A stretch of DNA of 64,000 nt from Paracoccus everestensis (GTDB taxonomy: Bacteria; Pseudomonadota; Alphaproteobacteria; Rhodobacterales; Rhodobacteraceae): contig NZ_CP090836.1 of assembly GCF_021491915.1 (NCBI RefSeq), positions 2,280,501 through 2,344,500 on the forward strand, written 5' to 3'. The notes under the pieces are model-generated. The model ran no database searches. It was not told the origin of the DNA and saw nothing but the letters and a program-made list of their open reading frames with translations. A program made the translations under genes and the position numbers. Numbering within the stretch: the stretch's first letter is position 1; every line of letters begins with the position of its first letter. Below are positions 49,239-59,571 of this stretch, piece after piece.

Positions 49239-50519
49239 ATGACCCAGGGCTTTGACACCACCGCCATTCACGCAGGCGCGGAACCCGATCCCGCCACGGG
49301 CGCGCGGCAGGTGCCGATCTATCAAACCACGTCCTATGTCTTCAGGGACGCCGACCACGCCGCCCGCCTGTTCGGGTTGCAAGAGGTCGGATACATCTAT
49401 TCCCGCCTGACCAATCCCACGGTCGGCGCATTGCAGAACCGGGTGGCCGCCCTGGAGGGCGGCGCGGGGGCGGTCTGCTGTTCGTCTGGCCATGCCGCGC
49501 AGATCATGGCGCTGTTCCCGCTGATGGCGCCGGGGCGCAACATCATCGCCTCGACCCGGCTTTACGGCGGCACGGTCACGCAGTTCAGCCACACGATCAA
49601 GCGGTTCGGCTGGTCCGCGAAGTTCGTCGATTTCGACGACCTCGACGCCCTGCGTGCCGCCATCGACGACGACACACGGGCGGTGTTCTGCGAATCGATC
49701 AGCAATCCCGGCGGATATGTCACCGACATTCCGGCAGTTGCCGAAATCGCGAAGGCGGCAAGCATCCCGTTGATCGTGGACAACACGCTGGCCACGCCAT
49801 ACCTGTGCAAGCCCATCGAGATGGGAGCGACCTTGGTCGTCCACAGCCTGACCAAATACCTGACCGGCAACGGCACTGTCACGGGCGGCGCGGTCGTGGA
49901 CAGCGGCAGCTTTGACTGGTCGGCATCCGACAAGTTCCCCAGCCTGTCGGCGCCCGAACCCGCCTATCATGGGCTGAAATTCCACGAGACCTTTGGTCCG
50001 GCGGCCTTTACCTTTCACAGCATCGCCATCGGCCTGCGCGACCTGGGCATGACGATGAACCCGCAGGGTGCGCATTATACCTTGATGGGGATCGAGACTC
50101 TGGGCCTGCGCATGGCCCGCCATGTCGAAAACGCCCAGACCGTCGCGGAGTGGCTGGAAAACGACCCGCGCGTGACGGCCGTGACCTATGCCGGGCTGGA
50201 ATCCTCGCCCTGGAATGCCACGGCGAAGCGGCTTTACCCGAAGGGGGCGGGCGCGCTGTTCACCTTTTCGCTCAAGGGCGGCTATGACGCGGCCGTCAAG
50301 GTCGTGGGCGCGCTGAAACTGTTCAGCCATGTGGCGAACCTGGGCGATGCCCGGTCGCTGGTGATCCACTCGGCATCGACCACGCACCGGCAACTGACTG
50401 CCGATCAGCAGCGCGCCGCCGGTGCGGCGCCCGACCTGCTGCGCCTGTCCATCGGGATCGAGGATCCGGCGGACCTGATCGCCGATCTGGATCAGGCCCT
50501 GGCCGCGGCGGTCGCATAA
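49239..50519 (+). CDS. O-acetylhomoserine/O-succinylhomoserine sulfhydrylase family (Cys/Met PLP enzyme)
   Basis: A 426-residue PLP enzyme of the Cys/Met metabolism family. The PLP lysine is Lys206 in VVHSLTKYLTGNG. Other motifs are YSRLTNPTVGALQNRVAALEGG, IVDNTLATPYLCKPIEMGA and a long C-terminal SLVIHSASTTHRQLT. The length and the sequence around GYVTDIPA are closest to O-acetylhomoserine aminocarboxypropyltransferase (MetY). It makes homocysteine or methionine by direct sulfhydrylation. The ATG at 49239 follows AGAGGAGAG. A SAM-binding leader was looked for and not seen. Confidence 0.85.
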   Translation: MTQGFDTTAIHAGAEPDPATGARQVPIYQTTSYVFRDADHAARLFGLQEVGYIYSRLTNPTVGALQNRVAALEGGAGAVCCSSGHAAQIMALFPLMAPGRNIIASTRLYGGTVTQFSHTIKRFGWSAKFVDFDDLDALRAAIDDDTRAVFCESISNPGGYVTDIPAVAEIAKAASIPLIVDNTLATPYLCKPIEMGATLVVHSLTKYLTGNGTVTGGAVVDSGSFDWSASDKFPSLSAPEPAYHGLKFHETFGPAAFTFHSIAIGLRDLGMTMNPQGAHYTLMGIETLGLRMARHVENAQTVAEWLENDPRVTAVTYAGLESSPWNATAKRLYPKGAGALFTFSLKGGYDAAVKVVGALKLFSHVANLGDARSLVIHSASTTHRQLTADQQRAAGAAPDLLRLSIGIEDPADLIADLDQALAAAVA

Positions 50520-50521
50520 GA

Positions 50522-50543
50522 AAAGGGGGCGCAAGGCCCCCTT
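50522..50543. terminator. Bidirectional terminator between metY-like and SIMPL genes
   Basis: AAAGGGGGC pairs with GCCCCCTTT around the GCAAG loop, with an A run on the left and T on the right. It lies between convergent genes, 3 bp after the first stop, and serves both. Confidence 0.85.
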
Positions 50544-50548
50544 TCCTG

Positions 50549-51658
50549 TCAGTTTGCGGGCGCGGGGGTTTCCGGCGCCTGTCCCATCGGAACCACAGGC
50601 TCGCCTGGTTCGGGCGTGCCGGTATCGGTGCCCAGCGGCGGCGGCAGGTCGCCCGGGGGCGGGGCAAGGGGGTCGCTGCCCGGAACGGCGGCGGCGGGAC
50701 CGCCCTCGGGTGCCGGAGCCTCGATCCCCGGCACGGGCGGATGGCCCGGGGGCAGACCGCCCTGATCATGGTCGTGGTCAGGGGCCTGATCGGAACCGGG
50801 GCCTTCGCCGTCCCTGCCCTCAGGACCATGGCCCCCGTCATGATGACCGCCATGGCCGTGGCCCTTGCCACCGGCGTGACCGTGCCTGCCCTTTCCGCCC
50901 ATCGCGCCGCAATCCTGACCGGTCAGCGCAAACTGCATCTCGACATTGGCGGTCAGCGCCACTTCGCCCGCCGCGATCGGCACCTTGGCGGAATCCGCCG
51001 CCGCGCGCGCCTCCATCATCATCGGGCGCGGGCCTTCCATCATGGGCGTGTCGCGCAGCACCAGGACCGGGCCAAGCGTCAGGTCGGCGGCCTCGGCCAG
51101 GATCTCGGCCTTGTGGCGGGCATCGGCAACGGCGGCACGCCGCGCCTCGTCCTCCGTGGCGCTGCTGTCGTCGCGGATAAAGGTGATGCCGTTGATCTCG
51201 TTCGCGCCCGCAGCGACGATGGCGTCCAGAACCTCGCCCAGCCGGGCCACGTCCTTGACCCGCACCGTGACCATGTTGCTGGCCTGATAGCCCGTCACCG
51301 TGGGCGCGCGGCCTTCAGCGTAATCCATCACCGGGTTCAGGTTCAGCCCCGAGGTCTGGACATCCGCCTGGTCGATCCCCGCCCCGGTCAGCGCCTCGAT
51401 CACCGCGGCCTGCTGGGTGGAGTTCTGGCGCATGGCATCGGCGGCACTGGCCGCCTGCGTGGTCACGCCCAACTGGATCGTCGCCAGATCGGGGGCCACG
51501 CGCGCCTCTCCCTGGCCGGTCACGGTCAGGCGGGACATCCCGGGATGGCACATGGACGAACCGTCCCTGCCGGGCGCGGCCGATGCGGGGACGCCAAGCG
51601 CCAGGGCTGTCGATGCCACCAGGGCGGCCCATGCCAGCCTGCGCGAAACCTGTGTCAT
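50549..51658 (-). CDS. SIMPL domain protein with His-rich C-terminal tail
   Basis: A 369-residue secreted protein: the signal peptide ends near ASAAPG. The SIMPL/DUF541 domain (about residues 40-250) contains RLTVTGQGEARVAPDLATIQLGV and the repeated QTSGLNLNPVMDYAEG motifs. The C-terminal 120 residues are disordered: first a His/Gly/Asp-rich stretch with GHGHGGHHDGGHGPEG, then a Pro-rich tail. The His-rich stretch could bind metals; that is inference. The gene is single and faces away from the next one. Confidence 0.78.
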   Translation of the reverse strand: MTQVSRRLAWAALVASTALALGVPASAAPGRDGSSMCHPGMSRLTVTGQGEARVAPDLATIQLGVTTQAASAADAMRQNSTQQAAVIEALTGAGIDQADVQTSGLNLNPVMDYAEGRAPTVTGYQASNMVTVRVKDVARLGEVLDAIVAAGANEINGITFIRDDSSATEDEARRAAVADARHKAEILAEAADLTLGPVLVLRDTPMMEGPRPMMMEARAAADSAKVPIAAGEVALTANVEMQFALTGQDCGAMGGKGRHGHAGGKGHGHGGHHDGGHGPEGRDGEGPGSDQAPDHDHDQGGLPPGHPPVPGIEAPAPEGGPAAAVPGSDPLAPPPGDLPPPLGTDTGTPEPGEPVVPMGQAPETPAPAN

Positions 51659-51847
51659 GTGATTGTCCTTTTTGCCGAAAATGCCATTGCCCCATCAACA
51701 CCGGGGCCGGGGGCGAAGTTCAATGCAATTCCGTTCACGCCTGCGCCAGATTCGCTTTCCCCATCGGGCAATTTCCGGTAGATCTGTTTCAACCCCACCA
51801 AATCGCGGACCCATAAAACACGCGATCGCAATCGAGCAGTCCATTAC

Positions 51848-54718
51848 ATGAACAGACATATTGCGCCGCCCGAATTCGCCATGAGCTTTACGCCCGAGGC
51901 GGTCCTGCTGGAACATCGCGACGGGCCTGGCTGGCGCACCTTGGGCCAGGCTTCCTTCGCTGGCCAGGAAATGACCGCAAGGCTGGCCCAGTTGCGCGAC
52001 AAGGCGGGAACGGCGCCCAGCCAGCTGGATACGGTTCTGGTCATTCCCGACGACCAGATCCTGTACAGCACCCTGACGGTCCCGATGGGATCGGACACGC
52101 CCACGGCCATTGCCCGCGCGTTGGAGGCGATGACACCCTATGCTGCGGACGAACTGGCCTTTGACTGGTGCCCCGCCGCCAATGGCGACATCGAAACCCT
52201 GCGCATCGCCGCCGTCGCCCGCCGCACGCTGGAAGAGGCCGAGGATTTCGCCCGTGCCCAGGGGTTCCGGCCATCGGGCTTCGTGGCTCGGCCCGAAGAC
52301 GACCGCTTCGACGGCCAGCCCGATTTCGGTCCCAGCCGCCTAGCCGCCGAACGCTTCACCCGCCCGCCCTTCAGCCAGCCGGATCTGGCTCAGGCGCGCG
52401 TGACCGACCCGGTGGTGGCGGTTCCCGCCCCCGCCGCCCCGGCGCAGACGCCCGTCGTCGTCAGCCGCATCGTGCCCCATGTGATGGTGCCGCCCGCCCG
52501 GGAAGGGGCCGAGCCTGCGAAAGCCGCCACGCCCATGCCCGCCCCCGGCGTGATCCGCCACAAGGAAATCAAGGCCCCGGTCGCGGTTCCCCGCGCCTTG
52601 CCGCCGCGCGCCCAGGCCGTTCACGACCGTGCCCGCGAAGCCCGCGCCCTTGGGGGCGAAGCGACGCAGGAAGCGGCTGCCATGCCATCGGTCATGGCAC
52701 GCCTGCGCGGGCTGGATCCGGGACGGCTGCCCGTCCTGATGGGGATGCTGGTTCTGGGCCTTGTGATCGTGCTGGCCTTTTTCGGCGCGCCATCCGGCGA
52801 TGCCCCGGTACCCGTGGCCGTGACCGAACCCGTGGCGGCTCGCGCGCCGGTCGAACAGGTGGCGCAGCCTGCGCCGGTCGAAACGCCAGGTGCCCAAGCG
52901 CAAGCGCCCGTCCAGACCGTGGACCTTTCGCCCTTTGTAGATCCGGCCGCGACAATCCCCGCCCCGGAACCCCGGCAAGCAGAGGCGACGGCGGCAGATC
53001 CGCTTGCCGCCCCCCTGTCCCCTGTGGCCCCTGTGGCCCCGGAAACCGCCCCCGTGGCGGCGGTCCCGGCCCCCGCACCTGCCCCTGCCGCTGTCCCGGC
53101 CGATCCCGGGACCGCGATTGCGGCCACGCGCCCCCAGCCCGCACCCGCACAGCAGCCTGCGGCTCCTGCCGCGCAAGGCGATGACGCCTTGAGCCAAGCG
53201 TTGACGCAAGCCATGGCCACGCCGCCCGCCGCCGCCCCGCAAACGCCGATCAGCGCCGCGACCATGGGGGACGCGCCGGTGCCTGCGCCCGCCCCGGCCC
53301 CGGCCACAGCGGCACCCCCTGCGGCCACACCGGCCCCGGCAGCCGTTCCGGCAACCCCGGCGGCCCGCGTGGAACCCCCGGCACAGCAGCTGGCCAGTTC
53401 GGCACGCCCGCCGCGCGTGGCCCCCGTTCGGGCCACGGTGCCCGCCCGGACCGATGCGCGCCCCGTGGTTCCTGCCAGCCCGCCGCCTTTCGCCGAACGC
53501 ACGCGTCCCGAAGCCGCACGGCTGACCGGATCGCGCCCCCCCGAACGGCCCGCCGCTGCGACGCCCGCGGTAACGCCCGCCACAGCTCCGGCTGCAGCCC
53601 CCGCCGCCCCGGCTGCCGACTCTTCTGCGCGCCCGCCTGCGCGCCCCCAGCGGCAAAGCCTGATCGAGGAAGGCAGCCGCTCCGAGGACGGCCAGCCCAC
53701 CCGCCTGACCCGGGCCGAGGAACGCGCGCTGACAGACGTGCTGCGCGACCTGCGCACGGCTCAGGCGGGGGCAAGCGGTCTCAGCGCTGCGGAACGCGGC
53801 GCGGTGATCCGGCTGGCCGACGCCCGCCCGTCCCGCAAGCCGGTCGCCGTCGGCGGTCCGTCGCAACGGGCGGTGCGCGATGCGGTGGCGGCAGCCGTCG
53901 CGGACACGCCCCGCGCGCACTCGGGGCTAGGGCAATCGGCCCGGCCTGCTGCACGACCCGGCGGGACGCGATCCGTGGCCCGCAGCGACCCCGGCCCCGG
54001 CAATGCAAGCCTGTCGGGCGGCGCCATAGACCGGGCCGTCGCCGCAGCCGTTTCAGAAAGCTCTCCCTTGCCAGGCGCCGTCGCTTTGACGGCGCTTCGT
54101 TCATCTGCGCTTCCGCCACGCCGCGCGGCGGGCGCGGGGGCCGCTGCGGTGGCTGCCGCCGTTGCCGCCGCACCCCTTTCCCCCACGACCGAGGATCTGC
54201 GCGCCGCAGCCCAGGCCCAGTCCCAGGATGCGGCCCTGGCCGAACAGCGCCGCCAGGACGCCGAATTGCAGGCCCAGGCCGAGGCCCGCGCCCGCGCCCA
54301 TGCCGCAGCCGATGCCCAGGCCGAGGCGCAGGCCCGCGCCCAGGCCGAAGCCCGCGCCCGCGCGCAGGCCGAGGCCGAGGCCCGCGCCGCCGCCGCCCGC
54401 CAGCAACGCTATGCCCCGCCCGAGGCCGAGGATGAACCCGAGGTTGCGGCCAACATTCCCGACGGGCGCACGTCCACTACGGCGGGTGCGGCCGCCACGG
54501 TCAAGGACGGCATCCAGATCAGCCGGACCCAGATCATCGGCACCATCGGCGCGGGCAAGGCCAGCCGTGCGCTTGTGCGGCTGTCGAACGGACGCGTTCT
54601 GACGTTGCGGCTGGGCGACAAGATCAACGGCGGCACGATCACCGATATCGGCGACAGCCGCATCACCTTCGTCAAGGGCGGCCAGGCGCAAGCCCTGGCG
54701 GTCTTGGGCGGACGCTGA
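51848..54718 (+). CDS. Large Ala/Pro-rich protein with GspL/PilM-like N-terminus and GspC/PilP-like C-terminus
   Basis: A 956-residue protein. Residues 1-150 read like the cytoplasmic actin-like part of GspL/PilM (VLLEHRDGPGWRTLGQASF, LVIPDDQILYSTLTVPMG, then IAAVARRTLEEAEDFARAQGF). One membrane helix is at about 294-313 (LPVLMGMLVLGLVIVLAFF). Then come about 470 residues of Ala/Pro-rich spacer, an Ala/Arg/Glu/Gln helical segment near 795-860, and a C-terminal 70-residue domain. That last domain holds IIGTIGAGKASRALVRLSNGRVLTLRLGDKINGGTI and resembles GspC/PilP-type domains. No other secretion or pilus gene is near. Function unknown; the domain calls are by pattern only. Confidence 0.55.
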   Translation: MNRHIAPPEFAMSFTPEAVLLEHRDGPGWRTLGQASFAGQEMTARLAQLRDKAGTAPSQLDTVLVIPDDQILYSTLTVPMGSDTPTAIARALEAMTPYAADELAFDWCPAANGDIETLRIAAVARRTLEEAEDFARAQGFRPSGFVARPEDDRFDGQPDFGPSRLAAERFTRPPFSQPDLAQARVTDPVVAVPAPAAPAQTPVVVSRIVPHVMVPPAREGAEPAKAATPMPAPGVIRHKEIKAPVAVPRALPPRAQAVHDRAREARALGGEATQEAAAMPSVMARLRGLDPGRLPVLMGMLVLGLVIVLAFFGAPSGDAPVPVAVTEPVAARAPVEQVAQPAPVETPGAQAQAPVQTVDLSPFVDPAATIPAPEPRQAEATAADPLAAPLSPVAPVAPETAPVAAVPAPAPAPAAVPADPGTAIAATRPQPAPAQQPAAPAAQGDDALSQALTQAMATPPAAAPQTPISAATMGDAPVPAPAPAPATAAPPAATPAPAAVPATPAARVEPPAQQLASSARPPRVAPVRATVPARTDARPVVPASPPPFAERTRPEAARLTGSRPPERPAAATPAVTPATAPAAAPAAPAADSSARPPARPQRQSLIEEGSRSEDGQPTRLTRAEERALTDVLRDLRTAQAGASGLSAAERGAVIRLADARPSRKPVAVGGPSQRAVRDAVAAAVADTPRAHSGLGQSARPAARPGGTRSVARSDPGPGNASLSGGAIDRAVAAAVSESSPLPGAVALTALRSSALPPRRAAGAGAAAVAAAVAAAPLSPTTEDLRAAAQAQSQDAALAEQRRQDAELQAQAEARARAHAAADAQAEAQARAQAEARARAQAEAEARAAAARQQRYAPPEAEDEPEVAANIPDGRTSTTAGAAATVKDGIQISRTQIIGTIGAGKASRALVRLSNGRVLTLRLGDKINGGTITDIGDSRITFVKGGQAQALAVLGGR
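54240..54420 (+). repeat. Low-complexity Ala/Arg/Gln/Glu coding repeat
   Basis: Within the large Ala/Pro-rich protein the DNA repeats versions of CAGGCCGAGGCCCGCGCC. The repeats encode AQAEARARA-type helices at about residues 800-855. This is a coding repeat prone to length change. Confidence 0.7.
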
Positions 54719-54721
54719 GGC

Positions 54722-55729
54722 CTAGCCGTCCAGGCGGGTGATCGTCCAGCCGTCCTGTTCCAGCAGATGCAGCACGCCCTGTTCCCCGGGCAGATGCAGC
54801 GCGCCGAAACCCGCGACGATGCCCCTGTCCCGGGCAGCGGCGTCCTGCGCGCCCTTGGTCAGCGGTCCGATCCAGGCCTGGTTGCGCCGGTCCATCAGTT
54901 GTTCCTTGGCCAGCCGCATCTGCTGATCGACCTGGTCGCGCGTCAGACCCGAATTGCGATACGCATCGAAGCGCCCGAATTCCCAGATCGCCCAGACATC
55001 GCCCGCGAAATAGGCCTCGGTCAGCGTTACCGCATAATCGTCGGCATGGGCTGCTGCGGGAAGGGCCGCGCGGATCATCTCGATTTCCTGCTGGGGCGTG
55101 AGGTGGCTGAACAGGGTAAAGACCGTATCCCATGGCTCCAAGGCGCGGATGGGGACATCCAGGGCCTCGGCCCGGGTCACAAGGCGGCGGTCCAGACCCT
55201 CGACCCCGCCCTTGGCAACCTGCTGCATCATGCAGGGGCTGACCCCCAGCATCATGGCCACATACCAGGGCCGCAGCTTCGACGTGACAACGGCAGGCGT
55301 CCCGCGTTCCGCCATGGCCGCCGACAGCAAGGCCCAATCCCGGTCGTCCAGCCGTTCGGGCAGGGTTGGTCCGGCCGGATCGACCATCAGGGTGGGATCG
55401 GATGCCAGGGCCTCGGTCAGCCTGCGCTCCTCGGCCGGACCCGCCTCGACAAACAGGGCGGCGGCATCGGCGATCAGCGGTTCCAGCCGGGCGACGATCG
55501 CATCGTGGCGGGGATCGCCGAAATGATAGGTGCCGACCAGGGTCATGACCTGCCGGTCCTTTGCGGCCTGCCACAAGATGCCCTGGTGATGGGGAACGCC
55601 GGCAACCGCCGCGTCGATTTCGGCCCGCTGATCGGCGGGCATGGTACCGAACAGGTTCGTGCCCAGGCATTCCGATGCCGGGGCCGCCGCCGCCCAAAGC
55701 GTGAAAATTCCTGCCAAAAACACCCGCAT
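54722..55729 (-). CDS. TraB/GumN family protein
   Basis: The 335-residue protein has an N-terminal signal-like segment (FLAGIFTLWAAAAPASEC). The TraB/GumN domain runs from GTYHFGDPRHDAIVARLEPL (GTYH at 66-69) to the paired C-terminal GFGALHLPGEQGVLHLL. The family is a metal-dependent hydrolase-like fold with few defined substrates. I use the ATG at 55729, with GAGGGACCAACGG upstream; 13 codons further is also open. It is convergent with the large Ala/Pro-rich gene at a 3-bp gap. Confidence 0.82.
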   Translation of the reverse strand: MRVFLAGIFTLWAAAAPASECLGTNLFGTMPADQRAEIDAAVAGVPHHQGILWQAAKDRQVMTLVGTYHFGDPRHDAIVARLEPLIADAAALFVEAGPAEERRLTEALASDPTLMVDPAGPTLPERLDDRDWALLSAAMAERGTPAVVTSKLRPWYVAMMLGVSPCMMQQVAKGGVEGLDRRLVTRAEALDVPIRALEPWDTVFTLFSHLTPQQEIEMIRAALPAAAHADDYAVTLTEAYFAGDVWAIWEFGRFDAYRNSGLTRDQVDQQMRLAKEQLMDRRNQAWIGPLTKGAQDAAARDRGIVAGFGALHLPGEQGVLHLLEQDGWTITRLDG

Positions 55730-55823
55730 CCGTTGGTCCCTCGCCGCCAGCCGCCGCAAGGCTGTCACAGGCGCGGACCGTTGACCAGCCGCCCCGAATA
55801 CACATTTGGGCGACAGCTCGCCG

Positions 55824-55852
55824 TTGACAGTTCCGATCTAGTGGCCTAGATC
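55824..55852 (+). promoter_or_regulatory. Candidate groESL promoter
   Basis: A good -35 TTGACA lies at 55824-55829. A weak -10 match TAGATC sits 17 bp later at 55847-55852, just before the CIRCE repeat. The predicted transcript would start inside or at the edge of CIRCE, as is usual for HrcA-controlled promoters. Confidence 0.55.
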
Positions 55853-55859
55853 ACCGCCA

Positions 55860-55886
55860 TTGGCACTCGCTTGCCGTGAGTGCCAA
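55860..55886. promoter_or_regulatory. CIRCE operator of groESL
   Basis: TTGGCACTC-N9-GAGTGCCAA (55860-55868 and 55878-55886) is a near-perfect CIRCE inverted repeat, with G/C for A/T at the third position of each half. HrcA binds this and represses groESL at normal temperature. It lies 40 bp before groES. Confidence 0.95.
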
Positions 55887-55925
55887 CAACGCAACACTGC
55901 AACCTGAAACACGGAGTGTTCACAC

Positions 55926-56213
55926 ATGGCATTCACACCGCTTCATGACCGCGTTCTGGTCCGCCGCGTCCAGTCGGACGAGAAGACCAAGGGCGGCCTG
56001 ATCATCCCCGACAGCGCCAAGGAAAAGCCCGCCGAGGGCGAGATCATCTCGACCGGCGAAGGCGCGCGCAAGGATTCGGGCGAACTGATCGCTCCTTCGG
56101 TCAAGGCGGGCGACCGGGTGCTGTTCGGCAAATGGTCGGGCACCGAGGTCACGATCGACGGCGAGGAGCTGCTGATCATGAAGGAAAGCGACATCCTGGG
56201 CGTCATCGCCTGA
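55926..56213 (+). CDS. groES: Co-chaperonin GroES
   Basis: The 10-kDa lid of the GroEL chamber, 95 residues long. It has [38 protein letters not shown], the mobile loop that contacts GroEL, and the later ESDILGVIA end. GGAG precedes the ATG at suitable spacing. It is followed by groEL 35 bp later, under CIRCE control. Confidence 0.98.
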   Translation: MAFTPLHDRVLVRRVQSDEKTKGGLIIPDSAKEKPAEGEIISTGEGARKDSGELIAPSVKAGDRVLFGKWSGTEVTIDGEELLIMKESDILGVIA

Positions 56214-56239
56214 TCCGCATCCTTCAATCATAAATCTAG

Positions 56240-57886
<1,647 letters not shown>

Positions 57887-57914
57887 TCATCCCTTGCCTT
57901 TGCGGCAGACACGG

Positions 57915-57940
57915 AAAGGGCGCCTTCGGGCGCCCTTTTT
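57915..57940 (+). terminator. Terminator of the groESL operon
   Basis: AAAGGGCGCC-TTCG-GGCGCCCTTT with three more T makes a stable tetraloop hairpin, a strong intrinsic terminator 28 bp after the groEL stop. Confidence 0.95.
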
Positions 57941-58219
57941 CCAACTCCGCCTCTTGCCGTAGTCGGCCGAGGTCGTGTTTCAGGAAGAACAGATCAGCGA
58001 CCGGATTTCATCAAGCCGCCCGGCCATGCAGGAATATCCAGCGCCAAGTGCAGCATCGTGCGGATCGGATCGACGACGATCAGTTCTTTCAGCGCAGGCT
58101 GGATGTGCCTTCAGCGACAGTCGGCCCATGCCCCATGTGCGGTTGATGGCTGCGTTCGGTGGCAACGCGGAAAGCATAGCTGTTGGATATGCTACAAGCT
58201 GAAACCTTAAGCTGCGATC
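57941..58219. other. Gene-free stretch between groEL and the IS element
   Basis: About 280 bp with no supported gene. Short open frames exist on both strands (for example 57980-58177 on the minus strand) but show no recognisable domain or good start. The right part is less GC-rich than the groE genes. It may be remnant DNA left before the IS insertion. Confidence 0.4.
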
Positions 58220-58234
58220 TAGAGCGCGTTGCGT

Positions 58235-58765
58235 CTAATCGGTTTCATATCCGGCGGCTTTGAAGAAATTGTAGCATTCCTCATCGGTGAAAAGATCGCA
58301 GACCTGCCCGACGGCGTGCCAGAGAGCCTCGTAGGTTCGCGCGGCGGCTCTCCGGATCAGGGCCTTGAGCTTTGCGAAGGCCATCTCGATCGGGTTCAGA
58401 TCCGGACTGTAGGGAGGCAAGAACAAGAACCACGCGCCAACGGCGCTCATAGTCGCCGCTGCCTTGGGACTCTTGTGCGATGACAGGTTATCCAGAATGA
58501 TCACATCGCCGGGTCGCAGTGTCGGGGCCAGTTGGGTTTCGACATAGAGCTCGAACAGTTCGCGGTTCATGGCACCGTCGATCACCCAGGGCGCATCCAG
58601 CCGGTCATGGCGCAGGGCGGCGATGAAGGTCTGGGTGTTCCAGTGGCCGAAGGGCGCATGGTCGACAAGGCGCGCGCCTTTTGGAGACCATCCGGTGGTC
58701 TTGGCCATGTTCGTCTTCAGCGACGTCTCGTCGATGAAACCAAGGCGCGTCAACGCGCTGCGCAT
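58235..58765 (-). CDS. IS630 transposase, C-terminal (DDE) part
   Basis: The 176-residue frame has the DDE catalytic core: GFIDETSLKTN, then DVIILDNLSSHKS, and PPYSPDLNPIEMAFAKLKAL with the last acidic residue. The frame continues upstream of its first ATG to about 58843, where it would join the N-terminal frame. The join lies at a run of seven T on the plus strand, so the protein is either made by frameshifting or inactive. Confidence 0.85.
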   Translation of the reverse strand: MRSALTRLGFIDETSLKTNMAKTTGWSPKGARLVDHAPFGHWNTQTFIAALRHDRLDAPWVIDGAMNRELFELYVETQLAPTLRPGDVIILDNLSSHKSPKAAATMSAVGAWFLFLPPYSPDLNPIEMAFAKLKALIRRAAARTYEALWHAVGQVCDLFTDEECYNFFKAAGYETD

Positions 58766-58811
58766 GAACGGTTGGCGTCGTGTGATCCAGATATGGCGTG
58801 CCTGCCGGATC

Positions 58812-59192
58812 TCAGGCCGCTTCTGCTCGAGGGCTTGCAGGTCTTTTTTTGTGTGTCAGCCCGAGACCGCGCAAAAACCGCCAAACCGAGACACGGTGAA
58901 TGGCGATGCCGTGATGATCCGCAAGTTCGCCGACCAGGTCGTTCAGCGTCAGATCGGGCTTCGCCTTCATGCGCGCGGTGATCCAGTCCCCCACACCAAC
59001 CAATTTGCCATGACCACCACCATGGCCTTGGGCACGCGGAGCTAACCCGCCCGTCTCGCGCTTCAGGATCACCATGTCGTTGACGAACTTCACCGAAACC
59101 CGGAACCGCGCAGCGGCTGAACGGTGCGAGTTCCCTTCCTCCACAAACGCCACAACGCGCTCTCGGAGCGCCATAGGATGCGGTCTGCCCAT
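58812..59192 (-). CDS. IS630 transposase, N-terminal (helix-turn-helix) part
   Basis: The 126-residue frame begins MGRPHPMALRERVVAFVEEGNSHRSAAARFRVS, an HTH DNA-binding region. It passes through LVGELADHHGIAIHRVSVWRFLRGLGLTHKKRP and soon stops. The Lys-Lys codons fall on AAAAAAA (58844-58850); losing one A would join this frame to the DDE frame as THKKDLQALE. I start at 59192; an upstream ATG at 59228 is also open. Confidence 0.82.
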   Translation of the reverse strand: MGRPHPMALRERVVAFVEEGNSHRSAAARFRVSVKFVNDMVILKRETGGLAPRAQGHGGGHGKLVGVGDWITARMKAKPDLTLNDLVGELADHHGIAIHRVSVWRFLRGLGLTHKKRPASPRAEAA

Positions 59193-59278
59193 ATCATCCC
59201 TCCACCTGTCATGCAGGCAGGGAATCACAGATCAAGCCACAGGGGTATCCTGAATCGGGAAAGCCGCAATACGCTCTA

Positions 59279-59571
59279 AACCGTAGTCCTGCCCAGACTA
59301 AAGGGACTATTTTCAATTATAAGAATATTCAAGATTTTCGCGTAATCTGCCGGTTGAAAATCGGCAAGAAGGAAATTCCTTCAATTTTCATTAATATATT
59401 GTATTCTCTGTTATTTTTGACATCGGTATTGAAAATCTTACATTCCTACTTGACGGTCTTGCTTCCAATCGGGCCTAATCGTGCCACCTAATGACCAAGC
59501 GATATGCGGCGCAGTCAAGCCGAAACATCCTTTGGTGCCAGCTGAAGTGATGGTTTCGGAGTTATTGAGGC
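59279..59571. other. AT-rich stretch before the orphan glycosyltransferase
   Basis: About 290 bp with no supported gene and a base composition strikingly unlike the rest of the window (for example TTTTCATTAATATATTGTAT at 59384-59403). It looks like foreign DNA acquired with the following glycosyltransferase, and may hold its promoter. No repeat or RNA gene was recognised in it. Confidence 0.6.

Larger units (their letters stand above)
58222..59276 (-). mobile_element. IS630-family insertion sequence
   Basis: A 1055-bp element bounded by related terminal inverted repeats. The left end reads GAGCGCGTTGCGTCT and the right end, read inward, GAGCGTATTGCGGCT. Each end is flanked by TA (58220-58221 and 59277-59278), the usual IS630 target duplication. 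Inside are two minus-strand frames of one transposase. The ends are inferred from the repeats, not from a database match. Confidence 0.85.

Noticed and set aside
55777..55820. A promoter or binding site just upstream of the TraB/GumN gene
   Set aside because: Only isolated weak -35-like strings are present and no repeat supports a site.
57980..58177. A small gene between groEL and the IS element
   Set aside because: The open frames on either strand have no recognisable domain and no good ribosome-binding sequence.
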